Under the pieces are notes generated by a model. That model was not told the DNA's origin. It ran no database searches and worked only from the letters and a program-made list of their open reading frames with translations. This document shows positions 21,900-33,800 of a stretch of DNA of 64,000 bases, one piece after another. Position numbers and translations under genes: made by a program. Numbering within the stretch: position 1 is the first letter of the stretch; each line of letters begins with the position of its first letter. This DNA comes from Phlebotomus papatasi (lineage: Eukaryota > Arthropoda > Insecta > Diptera > Psychodidae), in the NCBI RefSeq assembly GCF_024763615.1, contig NW_026604456.1, positions 239,557 to 303,556 on the forward strand. Direction: 5' to 3'.

Positions 21900-24350
21900 T
21901 CTCAAACTATGCACCCATTTAGAGCCCCCCTGAGGCTAGATTTGTGCAAATTTTCAATTGAAAATAAGCAAAATTGAATGAGAATTTCATAAGTGTTTGA
22001 AAATCTTTAAAGTTGATTATCTCGAATAGTACGGGATAGAGGGGTCTCAAATTATGCACCCATTTAGAGCCCCCCTGAGGCTAGATTTGTGCAAAATTTC
22101 AATTGAAAATAAGCAAAATTGAATGAGAATTTCATAAGTGTTTGAAAATCTTTAAAGTTGATTATCTCGAATAGTACGGGATAGAGGGATCTCAAATTAT
22201 GCACCCATTTAGAGCCCCCCTGAGGCTAGATTTGTGCAAAATTTCAATTGAAAACAAACAAAATTGAATGAGAATTTAATAAGTGTTTGAAAATCTTTAA
22301 AGTTGATTATCTCGAATAGTACGGGATAGAGGGGTCTCAAATTATGCACCCATTTAGAGCCCCCCTGAGGCTAGATTTGTGCAAAATTTCAATTGAAAAT
22401 AAGCAAAATTTCAATTGAAAATAAGCAAAATTGAATGAGAATTTCATAAGTGTTTGAAAATCTTTAAAGTTGATTATCTCGAATAGTACGGGATAGAGGG
22501 GTCTCAAATTATGCACCCATTTAGAGCCCCCCTGAGGCTAGATTTGTGCAAAATTTCAATTGAAAATAAGCAAAATTGAATGAGAATTTCATAAGTGTTT
22601 GAAAATCTTTAAAGTTGATTATCTCGAATAGTACGGGATAGAGGGATCTCAAACTATGCACCCATTTAGAGCCCCCCTGAGGCTAGATTTGTGCAAAATT
22701 TCAATTGAAAATAAGCAAAATTAAATGAGAATTTCATAAGTGTTTGAAAATCTTTAAAGTTGATTATCTCGAATAGTACGGGATAGAGGGGTCTCAAATT
22801 ATGCACCCATTTAGAGCCCCCCTTGAGGCTAGATTTGTGCAAAATTTCAATTGAAAATAAGCAAAATTGAATGAGAATTTCATAAGTGTTTGAAAATCTT
22901 TAAAGTTGATTATCTCGAATAGTACGGGATAGAGGGGTCTCAAATTATGCACCCATTTAGAGCCCCCCTGAGGCTAGATTTGTGCAAAATTTCAATTGAA
23001 AATAAGCAAAATTGAATGAGAATTTCATAAGTGTTTGAAAATCTTTAAAGTTGATTATCTCGAATAGTACGGGATAGAGGGATCTCAAACTATGCACCCA
23101 TTTAGAGCCCCCCTGAGGCTAGATTTGTGCAAAATTTCAATTGAAAATAAGCAAAATTAAATGAGAATTTCATAAGTGTTTGAAAATCTTTAAAGTTGAT
23201 TATCTCTAATAGTACGGGATAGAGGGGTCTCAAATTATGCACCCATTTAGAGCCCCCCTGAGGCTAGATTTGTGCAAAATTTCAATTGAAAATAAGCAAA
23301 ATTGAATGAGAATTTCATAAGTGTTTGAAAATCTTTAAAGTTGATTATCTCGAATAGTACGGGATAGAGGGGTCTCAAATTATGCACCCATTTAGAGCCC
23401 CCCTTGAGGCTAGATTTGTGCAAAATTTCTATTGAAAATAAGCAAAATTTCAATTGAAAATAAGCAAAATTGAATGAGAATTTCATAAGTGTTTGAAAAT
23501 CTTTAAAGTTGATTATCTCGAATAGTACGGGATAGAGGGGTCTCAAATTATGCACCCATTTAGAGCCCCCCTGAGGCTAGATTTGTGCAAAATTTCAATT
23601 GAAAATAAGCAAAATTGAATGAGAATTTCATAAGTGTTTGAAAATCTTTAAAGTTGATTATCTCGAATAGTACGGGATAGAGGGATCTCAAACTATGCAC
23701 CCATTTAGAGCCCCCCTGAGGCTAGATTTGTGCAAAATTTCAATTGAAAATAAGCAAAATTAAATGAGAATTTCATAAGTGTTTGAAAATCTTTAAAGTT
23801 GATTATCTCTAATAGTACGGGATAGAGGGGTCTCAAATTATGCACCCATTTAGAGCCCCCCTGAGGCTAGATTTGTGCAAAATTTCAATTGAAAATAAGC
23901 AAAATTGAATGAGAATTTCATAAGTGTTTGAAAATCTTTAAAGTTGATTATCTCGAATAGTACGGGATAGAGGGGTCTCAAATTATGCACCCATTTAGAG
24001 CCCCCCTGAGGCTAGATTTGTGCAAAATTTCAATTGAAAATAAGCAAAATTGAATGAGAATTTCATAAGTGTTTGAAAATCTTTAAAGTTGATTATCTCG
24101 AATAGTACGGGATAGAGGGATCTCAAATTATGCACCCATTTAGAGCCCCCCTGAGGCTAGATTTGTGCAAAATTTCAATTGAAAACAAACAAAATTGAAT
24201 GAGAATTTAATAAGTGTTTGAAAATCTTTAAAGTTGATTATCTCGAATAGTACGGGATAGAGGGGTCTCAAATTATGCACCCATTTAGAGCCCCCCTGAG
24301 GCTAGATTTGTGCAAAATTTCAATTGAAAATAAGCAAAATTTCAATTGAA
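21900..24350 (+). repeat. B-type superunit, about 2.45 kb (right edge approximate)
   Basis: Keeps the leader, with the position equivalent to 8547 at 22666. The extra 22-bp unit in the following monomer is lost there, so the frame is interrupted. The second pair is intact at 23247. The right edge merges into the 312-bp dimer expansion. Confidence 0.6.
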
Positions 24351-25460
24351 AATAAGCAAAATTGAATGAGAATTTCATAAGTGTTTGAAAATCTTTAAAG
24401 TTGATTATCTCGAATAGTACGGGATAGAGGGGTCTCAAATTATGCACCCATTTAGAGCCCCCCTGAGGCTAGATTTGTGCAAAATTTCAATTGAAAATAA
24501 GCAAAATTTCAATTGAAAATAAGCAAAATTGAATGAGAATTTCATAAGTGTTTGAAAATCTTTAAAGTTGATTATCTCGAATAGTACGGGATAGAGGGGT
24601 CTCAAATTATGCACCCATTTAGAGCCCCCCTGAGGCTAGATTTGTGCAAAATTTCAATTGAAAACAAACAAAATTGAATGAGAATTTAATAAGTGTTTGA
24701 AAATCTTTAAAGTTGATTATCTCGAATAGTACGGGATAGAGGGGTCTCAAATTATGCACCCATTTAGAGCCCCCCTGAGGCTAGATTTGTGCAAAATTTC
24801 AATTGAAAATAAGCAAAATTTCAATTGAAAATAAGCAAAATTGAATGAGAATTTCATAAGTGTTTGAAAATCTTTAAAGTTGATTATCTCGAATAGTACG
24901 GGATAGAGGGGTCTCAAATTATGCACCCATTTAGAGCCCCCCTGAGGCTAGATTTGTGCAAAATTTCAATTGAAAATAAGCAAAATTTCAATTGAAAACA
25001 AACAAAATTGAATGAGAATTTAATAAGTGTTTGAAAATCTTTAAAGTTGATTATCTCGAATAGTACGGGATAGAGGGGTCTCAAATTATGCACCCATTTA
25101 GAGCCCCCCTGAGGCTAGATTTGTGCAAAATTTCAATTGAAAATAAGCAAAATTTCAATTGAAAATAAGCAAAATTGAATGAGAATTTCATAAGTGTTTG
25201 AAAATCTTTAAAGTTGATTATCTCGAATAGTACGGGATAGAGGGGTCTCAAATTATGCACCCATTTAGAGCCCCCCTGAGGCTAGATTTGTGCAAAATTT
25301 CAATTGAAAACAAACAAAATTGAATGAGAATTTAATAAGTGTTTGAAAATCTTTAAAGTTGATTATCTCGAATAGTACGGGATAGAGAGGTCTCAAATTA
25401 TGCACCCATTTAGAGCCCCCCTGAGGCTAGATTTGTGCAAAATTTCAATTGAAAATAAGC
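24181..25460 (+). repeat. local dimer expansion (about 312-bp period)
   Basis: The tail variant gaaaacaaac recurs at 24181, 24660, 24994 and 25306. Spacings are 479, 334 and 312 bp, which equal 312+167, 312+22 and 312, where 312 is one 145-bp plus one 167-bp monomer. Monomers with aatttaataag alternate with 167-bp monomers. Superunits elsewhere have only one such dimer, so this is a local amplification. Confidence 0.8.
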
Positions 25461-27780
25461 AAAATTTCAATTGAAAATAAGCAAAATTGAATGAGAATTT
25501 CATAAGTGTTTGAAAATCTTTAAAGTTGATTATCTCGAATAGTACGGGATAGAGGGGTCTCAAATTATGCACCCATTTAGAGCCCCCCTGAGGCTAGATT
25601 TGTGCAAAATTTCAATTGAAAATAAGCAAAATTGAATGAGAATTTCATAAGTGTTTGAAAATCTTTAAAGTTGATTATCTCGAATAGTACGGGATAGAGG
25701 GATCTCAAACTATGCACCCATTTAGAGCCCCCCTGAGGCTAGATTTGTGCAAAATTTCAATTGAAAATAAGCAAAATTAAATGAGAATTTCATAAGTGTT
25801 TGAAAATCTTTAAAGTTGATTATCTCGAATAGTACGGGATAGAGGGGTCTCAAATTATGCACCCATTTAGAGCCCCCCTTGAGGCTAGATTTGTGCAAAA
25901 TTTCAATTGAAAATAAGCAAAATTTCAATTGAAAATAAGCAAAATTGAATGAGAATTTCATAAGTGTTTGAAAATCTTTAAAGTTGATTATCTCGAATAG
26001 TACGGGATAGAGGGGTCTCAAATTATGCACCCATTTAGAGCCCCCCTGAGGCTAGATTTGTGCAAAATTTCAATTGAAAATAAGCAAAATTGAATGAGAA
26101 TTTCATAAGTGTTTGAAAATCTTTAAAGTTGATTATCTCGAATAGTACGGGATAGAGGGATCTCAAACTATGCACCCATTTAGAGCCCCCCTGAGGCTAG
26201 ATTTGTGCAAAATTTCAATTGAAAATAAGCAAAATTAAATGAGAATTTCATAAGTGTTTGAAAATCTTTAAAGTTGATTATCTCTAATAGTACGGGATAG
26301 AGGGGTCTCAAATTATGCACCCATTTAGAGCCCCCCTGAGGCTAGATTTGTGCAAAATTTCAATTGAAAATAAGCAAAATTGAATGAGAATTTCATAAGT
26401 GTTTGAAAATCTTTAAAGTTGATTATCTCGAATAGTACGGGATAGAGGGGTCTCAAATTATGCACCCATTTAGAGCCCCCCTTGAGGCTAGATTTGTGCA
26501 AAATTTCTATTGAAAATATGCAAAATTTCAATTGAAAATAAGCAAAATTGAATGAGAATTTCATAAGTGTTTGAAAATCTTTAAAGTTGATTATCTCGAA
26601 TAGTACGGGATAGAGGGGTCTCAAATTATGCACCCATTTAGAGCCCCCCTGAGGCTAGATTTGTGCAAAATTTCAATTGAAAATAAGCAAAATTGAATGA
26701 GAATTTCATAAGTGTTTGAAAATCTTTAAAGTTGATTATCTCGAATAGTACGGGATAGAGGGATCTCAAACTATGCACCCATTTAGAGCCCCCCTGAGGC
26801 TAGATTTGTGCAAAATTTCAATTGAAAATAAGCAAAATTAAATGAGAATTTCATAAGTGTTTGAAAATCTTTAAAGTTGATTATCTCTAATAGTACGGGA
26901 TAGAGGGGTCTCAAATTATGCACCCATTTAGAGCCCCCCTGAGGCTAGATTTGTGCAAAATTTCAATTGAAAATAAGCAAAATTGAATGAGAATTTCATA
27001 AGTGTTTAAAAATCTTTAAAGTTGATTATCTCGAATAGTACGGGATAGAGGGGTCTCAAATTATGCACCCATATAGAGCCCCCCTGAGGCTAGATTTGTG
27101 CAAATTTTCAATTGAAAATAAGCAAAATTGAATGAGAATTTCATAAGTGTTTGAAAATCTTTAAAGTTGATTATCTCGAATAGTACGGGATAGAGGGGTC
27201 TCAAATTATGCACCCATTTAGAGCCCCCCTGAGGCTAGATTTGTGCAAAATTTCAATTGAAAACAAACAAAATTGAATGAGAATTTAATAAGTGTTTGAA
27301 AATCTTTAAAGTTGATTATCTCGAATAGTACGGGATAGAGGGGTCTCAAATTATGCACCCATTTAGAGCCCCCCTGAGGCTAGATTTCTGCAAAATTTCA
27401 ATTGAAAATAAGCAAAATTTCAATTGAAAATAAGCAAAATTGAATGAGAATTTCATAAGTGTTTGAAAATCTTTAAAGTTGATTATCTCGAATAGTACGG
27501 GATAGAGGGGTCTCAAATTATGCACCCATTTAGAGCCCCCCTGAGGCTAGATTTGTGCAAAATTTCAATTGAAAATAAGCAAAATTGAATGAGAATTTCG
27601 TAAGTGTTTGAAAATCTTTAAAGTTGATTATCTCGAATAGTACGGGATAGAGGGATCTCAAACTATGCACCCATTTAGAGCCCCCCTGAGGCTAGATTTG
27701 TGCAAAATTTCAATTGAAAATAAGCAAAATTAAATGAGAATTTCATAAGTGTTTGAAAATTTTTAAAGTTGATTATCTCG
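25461..27780 (+). repeat. last B-type segment before the transition
   Basis: Contains the 603-bp-spaced monomer pairs at 25722 and 26325 seen in the other B superunits, with the tttctattg tail at about 26507 followed by a tatgc variant instead of taagc. The leader upstream has been replaced by the dimer expansion. Only satellite is present. Confidence 0.7.
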
Positions 27781-30620
27781 AATAGTACGGGATAGAGGGG
27801 TCTCAAATTATGCACCCATTTAGAGCCCCCCTGAGGCTAGATTTGTGCAAAATTTCAATTGAAAATAAGCAAAATTTCAATTGAAAATAAGCAAAATTGA
27901 ATGAGAATTTCATAAGTGTTTGAAAATCTTTAAAGTTGATTATCTCGAATAGTACGGGATAGAGGGGTCTCAAATTATGCACCCATTTAGAGCCCCCCTG
28001 AGGCTAGATTTGTGCAAAATTTCAATTGAAAATAAGCAAAATTGAATGAGAATTTCATAAGTGTTTAAAAATCTTTAAAGTTGATTATCTCGAATAGTAC
28101 GGGATAGAGGGGTCTCAAATTATGCACCCATATAGAGCCCCCCTGAGGCTAGATTTGTGCAAATTTTCAATTGAAAATAAGCAAAATTGAATGAGAATTT
28201 CATAAGTGTTTGAAAATCTTTAAAGTTGATTATCTCGAATAGTACGGGATAGAGGGGTCTCAAATTATGCACCCATTTAGAGCCCCCCTGAGGCTAGATT
28301 TGTGCAAAATTTCAATTGAAAATAAGCAAAATTTCAATTGAAAATAAGCAAAATTTCAATTGAAAATAAGCAAAATTGAATGAGAATTTCATAAGTGTTT
28401 GAAAATCTTTAAAGTTGATTATCTCGAATAGTACGGGATAGAGGGGTCTCAAATTATGCACCCATTTAGAGCCCCCCCTGAGGCTAGATTTGTGCAAAAT
28501 TTCAATTGAAAATAAGCAAAATTGAATGAGAATTTCATAAGTGTTTGAAAATTTTTAAAGTTGATTATCTCGAATAGTACGGGATAGAGGGGTCTCAAAT
28601 TATGCACCCATATAGAGCCCCCCTGAAGCTAGATATGTGCAAAATTTCAATTGAAAATAAGCAAAATTGAATGAGAATTTCATAAGTGTTTGAAAATCTT
28701 TAAAGTTGATTATCTCGAATAGTACGGGATAGAGGGGTCTCAAATTATGCACCCATATAGAGCCCCCCTTGAGGCTAGATTTGTGCAAAATTTCAATTGA
28801 AAATAAGCAAAATTGAATGAGAATTTCATAAGTGTTTGAAAATTTTTAAAGTTGATTATCTCGAATAGTACGGGATAGAGGGGTCTCAAATTATGCACCC
28901 ATTTAGAGCCCCCCTGAGGCTAGATTTGTGCAAAATTTCAATTGAAAATAAGCAAAATTGAATGAGAATTTCATAAGTGTTTGAAAATCTTTAAAGTTGA
29001 TTATCTCGAATAGTACGGGATAGAGGGGTCTCAAATTATGCACCCATTTAGAGCCCCCCTGAGGCTAGATTTGTGCAAAATTTCAATTGAAAATAAGCAA
29101 AATTGAATGAGAATTTCATAAGTGTTTGAAAATCTTTAAAGTTGATTATCTCGAATAGTACGGGATAGAGGGGTCTCAAATTATGCACCCATTTAGAGCC
29201 CCCCTTGAGGCTAGATTTGTGCAAAATTTCAATTGAAAATAAGCAAAATTGAATGAGAATTTCATAAGTGTTTGAAAATCTTTAAAGTTGATTATCTCGA
29301 ATAGTACGGGATAGAGGGGTCTCAAATTATGCACCCATTTAGAGCCCCCCTGAGGCTAGATTTGTGCAAAATTTCAATTGAAAATAAGCAAAATTGAATG
29401 AGAATTTCATAAGTGTTTGAAAATCTTTAAAGTTGATTATCTCGAATAGTACGGGATAGAGGGGTCTCAAATTATGCACCCATTTAGAGCCCCCCTGAGG
29501 CTAGATTTGTGCAAAATTTCAATTGAAAACAAACAAAATTGAATGAGAATTTAATAAGTGTTTGAAAATCTTTAAAGTTGATTATCTCGAATAGTACGGG
29601 ATAGAGGGGTCTCAAATTATGCACCCATTTAGAGCCCCCCTGAGGCTAGATTTGTGCAAAATTTCAATTGAAAATAAGCAAAATTTCAATTGAAAATAAG
29701 CAAAATTGAATGAGAATTTCATAAGTGTTTGAAAATCTTTAAAGTTGATTATCTCGAATAGTACGGGATAGAGGGGTCTCAAATTATGCACCCATTTAGA
29801 GCCCCCCTGAGGCTAGATTTGTGCAAAATTTCAATTGAAAATAAGCAAAATTGAATGAGAATTTCATAAGTGTTTAAAAATCTTTAAAGTTGATTATCTC
29901 GAATAGTACGGGATAGAGGGGTCTCAAATTATGCACCCATATAGAGCCCCCCTGAGGCTAGATTTGTGCAAATTTTCAATTGAAAATAAGCAAAATTGAA
30001 TGAGAATTTCATAAGTGTTTGAAAATCTTTAAAGTTGATTATCTCGAATAGTACGGGATAGAGGGGTCTCAAATTATGCACCCATTTAGAGCCCCCCTGA
30101 GGCTAGATTTGTGCAAAATTTCAATTGAAAATAAGCAAAATTTCAATTGAAAATAAGCAAAATTTCAATTGAAAATAAGCAAAATTGAATGAGAATTTCA
30201 TAAGTGTTTGAAAATCTTTAAAGTTGATTATCTCGAATAGTACGGGATAGAGGGGTCTCAAATTATGCACCCATTTAGAGCCCCCCCTGAGGCTAGATTT
30301 GTGCAAAATTTCAATTGAAAATAAGCAAAATTGAATGAGAATTTCATAAGTGTTTGAAAATTTTTAAAGTTGATTATCTCGAATAGTACGGGATAGAGGG
30401 GTCTCAAATTATGCACCCATATAGAGCCCCCCTGAAGCTAGATATGTGCAAAATTTCAATTGAAAATAAGCAAAATTGAATGAGAATTTCATAAGTGTTT
30501 GAAAATCTTTAAAGTTGATTATCTCGAATAGTACGGGATAGAGGGGTCTCAAATTATGCACCCATATAGAGCCCCCCTTGAGGCTAGATTTGTGCAAAAT
30601 TTCAATTGAAAATAAGCAAA
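27781..30620 (+). repeat. transition block with 1809-bp spaced duplication
   Basis: Sequence from about 27.8 to 28.8 kb recurs at about 29.6-30.6 kb at an exact 1809-bp offset. Shared markers are gtttaaaaatc at 28063 and 29872, a triple 22-bp tail at 28312 and 30121, a seven-C run near 28475 and 30284, and gaagctagatatg near 28625 and 30434. The intervening part is ordinary monomers. The start of the window (1-610) is a further copy of the 28372-28980 part. Confidence 0.75.
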
Positions 30621-30839
30621 ATTGAATGAGAATTTCATAAGTGTTTGAAAATCTTTAAAGTTGATTATCTCGAATAGTACGGGATAGAGGGGTCTCAAAC
30701 TATGCACCCATTTAGAGCCCCCCTGAGGCTAGATTTGTGCAAAATTTCAATTGAAAATAAGCAAAATTGAATGAGAATTTCATAAGTGTTTGAAAATCTT
30801 TAAAGTTGATTATCTCGAATAGTACGGGATAGAGGGGTC

Positions 30840-33800
30840 TCAAATTATGCACCCATTTAGAGCCCCCCTGAGGCTAGATTTGTGCAAAATTTCAATTGAA
30901 AATAAGCAAAATTGAATGAGAATTTCATAAGTGTTTGAAAATCTTTAAAGTTGATTATCTCGAATAGTACGGGATAGAGGGGTCTCAAATTATGCACCCA
31001 TTTAGAGCCCCCCTTGAGGCTAGATTTGTGCAAAATTTCAATTGAAAATAAGCAAAATTGAATGAGAATTTCATAAGTGTTTGAAAATCTTTAAAGTTGA
31101 TTATCTCGAATAGTACGGGATAGAGGGGTCTCAAATTATGCACCCATTTAGAGCCCCCCTGAGGCTAGATTTGTGCAAAATTTCAATTGAAAATAAGCAA
31201 AATTGAATGAGAATTTCATAAGTGTTTGAAAATCTTTAAAGTTGATTATCTCGAATAGTACGGGATAGAGGGGTCTCAAATTATGCACCCATTTAGAGCC
31301 CCCCTGAGGCTAGATTTGTGCAAAATTTCAATTGAAAATAAACAAAATTGAATGAGAATTTAATAAGTGTTTGAAAATCTTTAAAGTTGATTATCTCGAA
31401 TAGTACGGGATAGAGGGGTCTCAAATTATGCACCCATTTAGAGCCCCCCTGAGGCTAGATTTGTGCAAAATTTCAATTGAAAATAAGCAAAATTTCAATT
31501 GAAAATAAGCAAAATTGAATGAGAATTTCATAAGTGTTTGAAAATCTTTAAAGTTGATTATCTCGAATAGTACGGGATAGAGGGGTCTCAAATTATGCAC
31601 CCATTTAGAGCCCCCCTGAGGCTAGATTTGTGCAAAATTTCAATTGAAAATAAGCAAAATTGAATGAGAATTTCATAAGTGTTTGAAAATCTTTAAAGTT
31701 GATTATCTCGAATAGTACGGGATAGAGGGATCTCAAACTATGCACCCATTTAGAGCCCCCCTGAGGCTAGATTTGTGCAAAATTTCAATTGAAAATAAGC
31801 AAAATTAAATGAGAATTTCATAAGTGTTTGAAAATTTTTAAAGTTGATTATCTCGAATAGTACGGGATAGAGGGGTCTCAAATTATGCACCCATTTAGAG
31901 CCCCCCTGAGGCTAGATTTGTGCAAAATTTCAATTGAAAATAAGCAAAATTTCAATTGAAAATAAGCAAAATTTCAATTGAAAATAAGCAAAATTGAATG
32001 AGAATTTCATAAGTGTTTGAAAATTTTTAAAGTTGATTATCTCGAATACTACGGGATAGAGGGGTCTCAAATTATGCACCCATTTAGAGCCCCCCTGAGG
32101 CTAGATTTGTGCAAAATTTCAATTGAAAATAAGCAAAATTGAATGAGAATTTCATAAGTGTTTGAAAATCTTTAAAGTTGATTATCTCGAATAGTACGGG
32201 ATAGAGGGGTCTCAAATTATGCACCCATATAGAGCCCCCCTTGAGGCTAGATTTCTGCAAAATTTCAATTGAAAATAAGCAAAATTGAATGAGAATTTCA
32301 TAAGTGTTTGAAAATCTTTAAAGTTGATTATCTCGAATAGTACGGGATAGAGGGGTCTCAAATTATGCACCCATTTAGAGCCCCCCTGAGGCTAGATTTG
32401 TGCAAATTTTCAATTGAAAATAAGCAAAATTGAATGAGAGTTTCATAAGTGTTTGAAAATCTTTAAAGTTGATTATCTCGAATAGTACGGGATAGAGGGA
32501 TCTCAAATTATGCACCCATTTAGAGCCCCCCTGAGGCTAGATTTGTGCAAAATTTCAATTGAAAACAAACAAAATTGAATGAGAATTTAATAAGTGTTTG
32601 AAAATCTTTAAAGTTGATTATCTCGAATAGTACGGGATAGAGGGGTCTCAAATTATGCACCCATTTAGAGCCCCCCTGAGGCTAGATTTGTGCAAAATTT
32701 CAATTGAAAATAAGCAAAATTTCAATTGAAAATAAGCAAAATTGAATGAGAATTTCATAAGTGTTTGAAAATCTTTAAAGTTGATTATCTCGAATAGTAC
32801 GGGATAGAGGGGTCTCAAATTATGCACCCATTTAGAGCCCCCCTGAGGCTAGATTTGTGCAAAATTTCAATTGAAAATAAGCAAAATTGAATGAGAATTT
32901 CATAAGTGTTTGAAAATCTTTAAAGTTGATTATCTCGAATAGTACGGGATAGAGGGGTCTCAAATTATGCACCCATTTAGAGCCCCCCTGAGGCTAGATT
33001 TGTGCAAATTTGCAATTGAAAATAAGCAAAATTGAATGAGAATTTCATAAGTGTTTGAAAATCTTTAAAGTTGATTATCTCGAACAGTACGGGATAAAGG
33101 GGTCTCAAACTATGCACCCATTTAGAGCCCCCCTGAGGCTAGATTTGTGCAAAATTTCAATTGAAAATAAGCAAAATTAAATGAGAATTTCATAAGTGTT
33201 TGAAAATTTTTAAAGTTGATTATCTCGAATAGTACGGGATAGAGGGGTCTCAAATTATGCACCCATTTAGAGCCCCCCTGAGGCTAGATTTGTGCAAAAT
33301 TTCAATTGAAAATAAGCAAAATTGAATGAGAATTTCATAAGTGTTTGAAAATTTTTAAAGTTGATTATCTCGAATAGTACGGGATAGAGGGGTCTCAAAT
33401 TATGCACCCACATAGAGCCCCCCTGAGGCTAGATTTGTGCAAAATTTCAATTGAAAACAAACAAAATTGAATGAGAATTTCATAAGTGTTTGAAAATCTT
33501 TAAAGTTGATTATCTCGAATAGTACGGGATAGAGGGGTCTCAAATTATGCACCCATATAGAGCCCCCCTGAAGCTAGATTTGTGCAAAATTTCAATTGAA
33601 AATAAGCAAAATTGAATGAGAATTTCATAAGTGTTTGAAAATCTTTAAAGTTGATTATCTCGAATAGTACGGGATAGAGGGGTCTCAAATTATGCACCCA
33701 TTTAGAGCCCCCCTGAGGCTAGATTTGTGCAAAATTTCAATTGAAAATAAGCAAAATTGAATGAGAATTTAATAAGTGTTTGAAAATCTTTAAAGTTGAT

